Shown one piece after another: positions 63,343 through 64,000 of a DNA stretch of 64,000 bases. The notes under the pieces are model-generated. The model was not told the origin of the DNA. It saw only the letters and a list, made by a program, of their open reading frames with translations, and did no database searches. The first letter of the stretch is position 1. Every line of letters starts with the position of its first letter. The stretch comes from Ardenticatenaceae bacterium (GTDB lineage: Bacteria > Chloroflexota > Anaerolineae > Promineifilales > Promineifilaceae): positions 19,598 to 83,597 of the forward strand of contig JACKBX010000014.1 in the NCBI GenBank assembly GCA_020634375.1, read 5' to 3'. The position numbers and the translations under genes were made by a program.

Positions 63343-63382
63343 TGCGTAAAAGAGGGTCACGTTTCACGCATCACGTTTTACG
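63332..63382. repeat. Inverted repeat TAAAACGTGATGCGT / ACGCATCACGTTTTA
   Basis: Perfect 15-bp arms around about 19 bases that include GTCACGTTTCACG. Related to the GTGAAAC/TAAAACG word family. It overlaps the stop of the Nudix-like gene and may also end the convergent amylase gene. Confidence 0.85.
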
Positions 63383-63420
63383 CCCCCAACACCCCATCAA
63401 TTCCCAAAGAACCCAAAATC

Positions 63421-64000
63421 TCAAGGGGCCTTCTGGTAAATAATGGGCAACAGCACCCTCCACGTTACAGGCGTGGGCGTAATGGTTGGCGATGGCATCA
63501 CCGAAGGGGTAAGCGACGGCGTGACAGAGGCCGTCGGTGTCGCCGAGGCAGTTGATGTTGGCGTCGATGAAGTCGTAGGCGTCGGCGTCACGGACATCGT
63601 GGGGGTTGCCGAGGCAGTGGGTGTCGGAGTCATTGAAGCGGTTGGCGTTGCTGAAGGAGTGGCCGTTGGCGTGGGTGTAATTGGAGCAGCATCGGTAACA
63701 AGAACCCGTCCCCACTGCCCACTGACGGGCACGCTGATTTGCCCGCCGCTAACGGTGTACACAGCCCCATCATTGTTGAGTACGTCAGTCAGCACCGTGC
63801 CATCGGGCAAATAGGCAGCAAGGTTGATCACTGCCGTTCCGCCCCCCACCCTATTACTGAGAATGACAACGGCCGTTTCCGTCTCCGCCGCCCGCATATA
63901 ACTGTACAACCCATTGGCATCATCCACCAACAACGTTGCCACCTCGCCGCGCCGCAGCGCCACATGATCACTCCGTAAGCCGATGAGTTGGCGGAACGTA
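63421..64000 (-). CDS. GH13 alpha-amylase, C-terminal part with Thr/Pro-rich tail
   Basis: The frame is open to the window edge. It reads TFRQLIGLRSDHVALRRGEVATLLVDDANGLYSYMRAAETETAVVILSNRVGG, the standard end of a GH13 catalytic domain and start of the C-terminal beta-sandwich. About 100 residues later there is a low-complexity tail TPTPTATPSATPTASMTPTP and similar (63450-63680), ending VTWRVLLPIIYQKAP. The tail is typical of Chloroflexota secreted proteins and may link to the cell envelope; the last hydrophobic residues could be an anchor. It hydrolyses alpha-1,4-glucans. The 5' part lies outside the window. Confidence 0.83.
   Translation of the reverse strand, partial: TFRQLIGLRSDHVALRRGEVATLLVDDANGLYSYMRAAETETAVVILSNRVGGGTAVINLAAYLPDGTVLTDVLNNDGAVYTVSGGQISVPVSGQWGRVLVTDAAPITPTPTATPSATPTASMTPTPTASATPTMSVTPTPTTSSTPTSTASATPTASVTPSLTPSVMPSPTITPTPVTWRVLLPIIYQKAP

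Larger units (their letters stand above)
512..63876. repeat. Dispersed 8-bp palindrome ACGGCCGT, about 85 copies
   Basis: The self-complementary octamer ACGGCCGT was found by eye about 85 times, from 512 to 63869, roughly one per 750 bp. It is usually flanked by A or T. About 83 copies lie inside genes in all frames, where they encode Thr-Ala-Val, Asn/Tyr-Gly-Arg or Arg-Pro; intergenic copies are at 512 and 51241. Examples are 2143, 7261, 13791, 24821, 35736, 41295, 50321, 57578 and 63251. The longest gaps are about 58.1-62.5 kb, 32.8-35.7 kb and 19.4-22.3 kb. The pattern resembles HIP1 of cyanobacteria in abundance, though not in sequence. Its function is unknown. The count was made by hand and may be off by a few. 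Confidence 0.9.

Noticed and set aside
63450..63680. Tandem repeat protein or minisatellite at the amylase tail
   Set aside because: The Thr-Pro-Thr pattern is a common low-complexity linker in Chloroflexota secreted proteins, not a repeat element.

Overview
The window looks like a Chloroflexota chromosome (Anaerolineae/Ardenticatenia-like; moderate confidence). The pointers are mid-50s GC content, secreted proteins with Thr/Pro-rich linkers, very large BTAD-AAA-TPR regulators, FG-GAP and PQQ-type surface proteins, and two PHA synthases of different classes. I saw no rRNA, tRNA, CRISPR array, prophage or transposase. No gene-free stretch exceeds about 300 bases; the longest (3366-3609, 56873-57104, 51162-51361) hold only leader or promoter-type sequence.

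Layout. (1) 1-24.1 kb is a surface-glycan locus, almost all on the minus strand: Wzz-type chain-length protein, GmhA-like isomerase, HddA-like heptose kinase, seven or more glycosyltransferases, an O-antigen ligase/polymerase-like protein, an epimerase and two acyltransferase-3 proteins. It also holds an unusual block of adenylation enzyme, free carrier protein and acyl-CoA-dehydrogenase-like flavoprotein, followed by a sulfotransferase and a FOXRED2-like flavoprotein. The three-protein block resembles the enzymes that make pyrrole-2-carboxyl thioesters from proline. One plus-strand gene here encodes a secreted PQQ-propeller protein. (2) 24.2-30.0 kb holds small genes: an EEP-family hydrolase, a PadR-controlled redox/membrane set and a TetR-controlled membrane-protein/SDR set. 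PadR and TetR each have a clear dyad in front of them. (3) 30.2-37.1 kb is a complete branched-chain amino-acid-type ABC transporter with two oddities: a LivH of about 518 residues and a lipoprotein carrying two near-identical substrate-binding domains. (4) 37.2-51.2 kb is an acyl-CoA and polyester locus: two acyl-CoA ligases, two KAS III-type enzymes, an SCP2-type thiolase with its DUF35 partner, an SDR, two hydrolases, two PHA synthases and phasin-like proteins. (5) 51.3-64 kb holds an alpha/beta hydrolase-HIT fusion, a giant regulator, a giant FG-GAP surface protein, a Nudix-like protein and the end of a GH13 alpha-amylase.

Two genome-scale signals cut across these genes. The 8-bp palindrome ACGGCCGT occurs about 85 times by hand count, roughly 60 times more than base composition predicts, almost all inside genes. 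Separately, many gene ends carry degenerate tandem repeats with a period of 7 bp, often in inverted pairs that would fold into long hairpins and frequently supply the stop codon; each site uses a different heptamer.

Two patches (about 18.7-23.2 kb and 48.4-49.7 kb) contain many frameshifts that look like single-base losses in homopolymers, so the broken genes there are probably sequencing errors, not pseudogenes.
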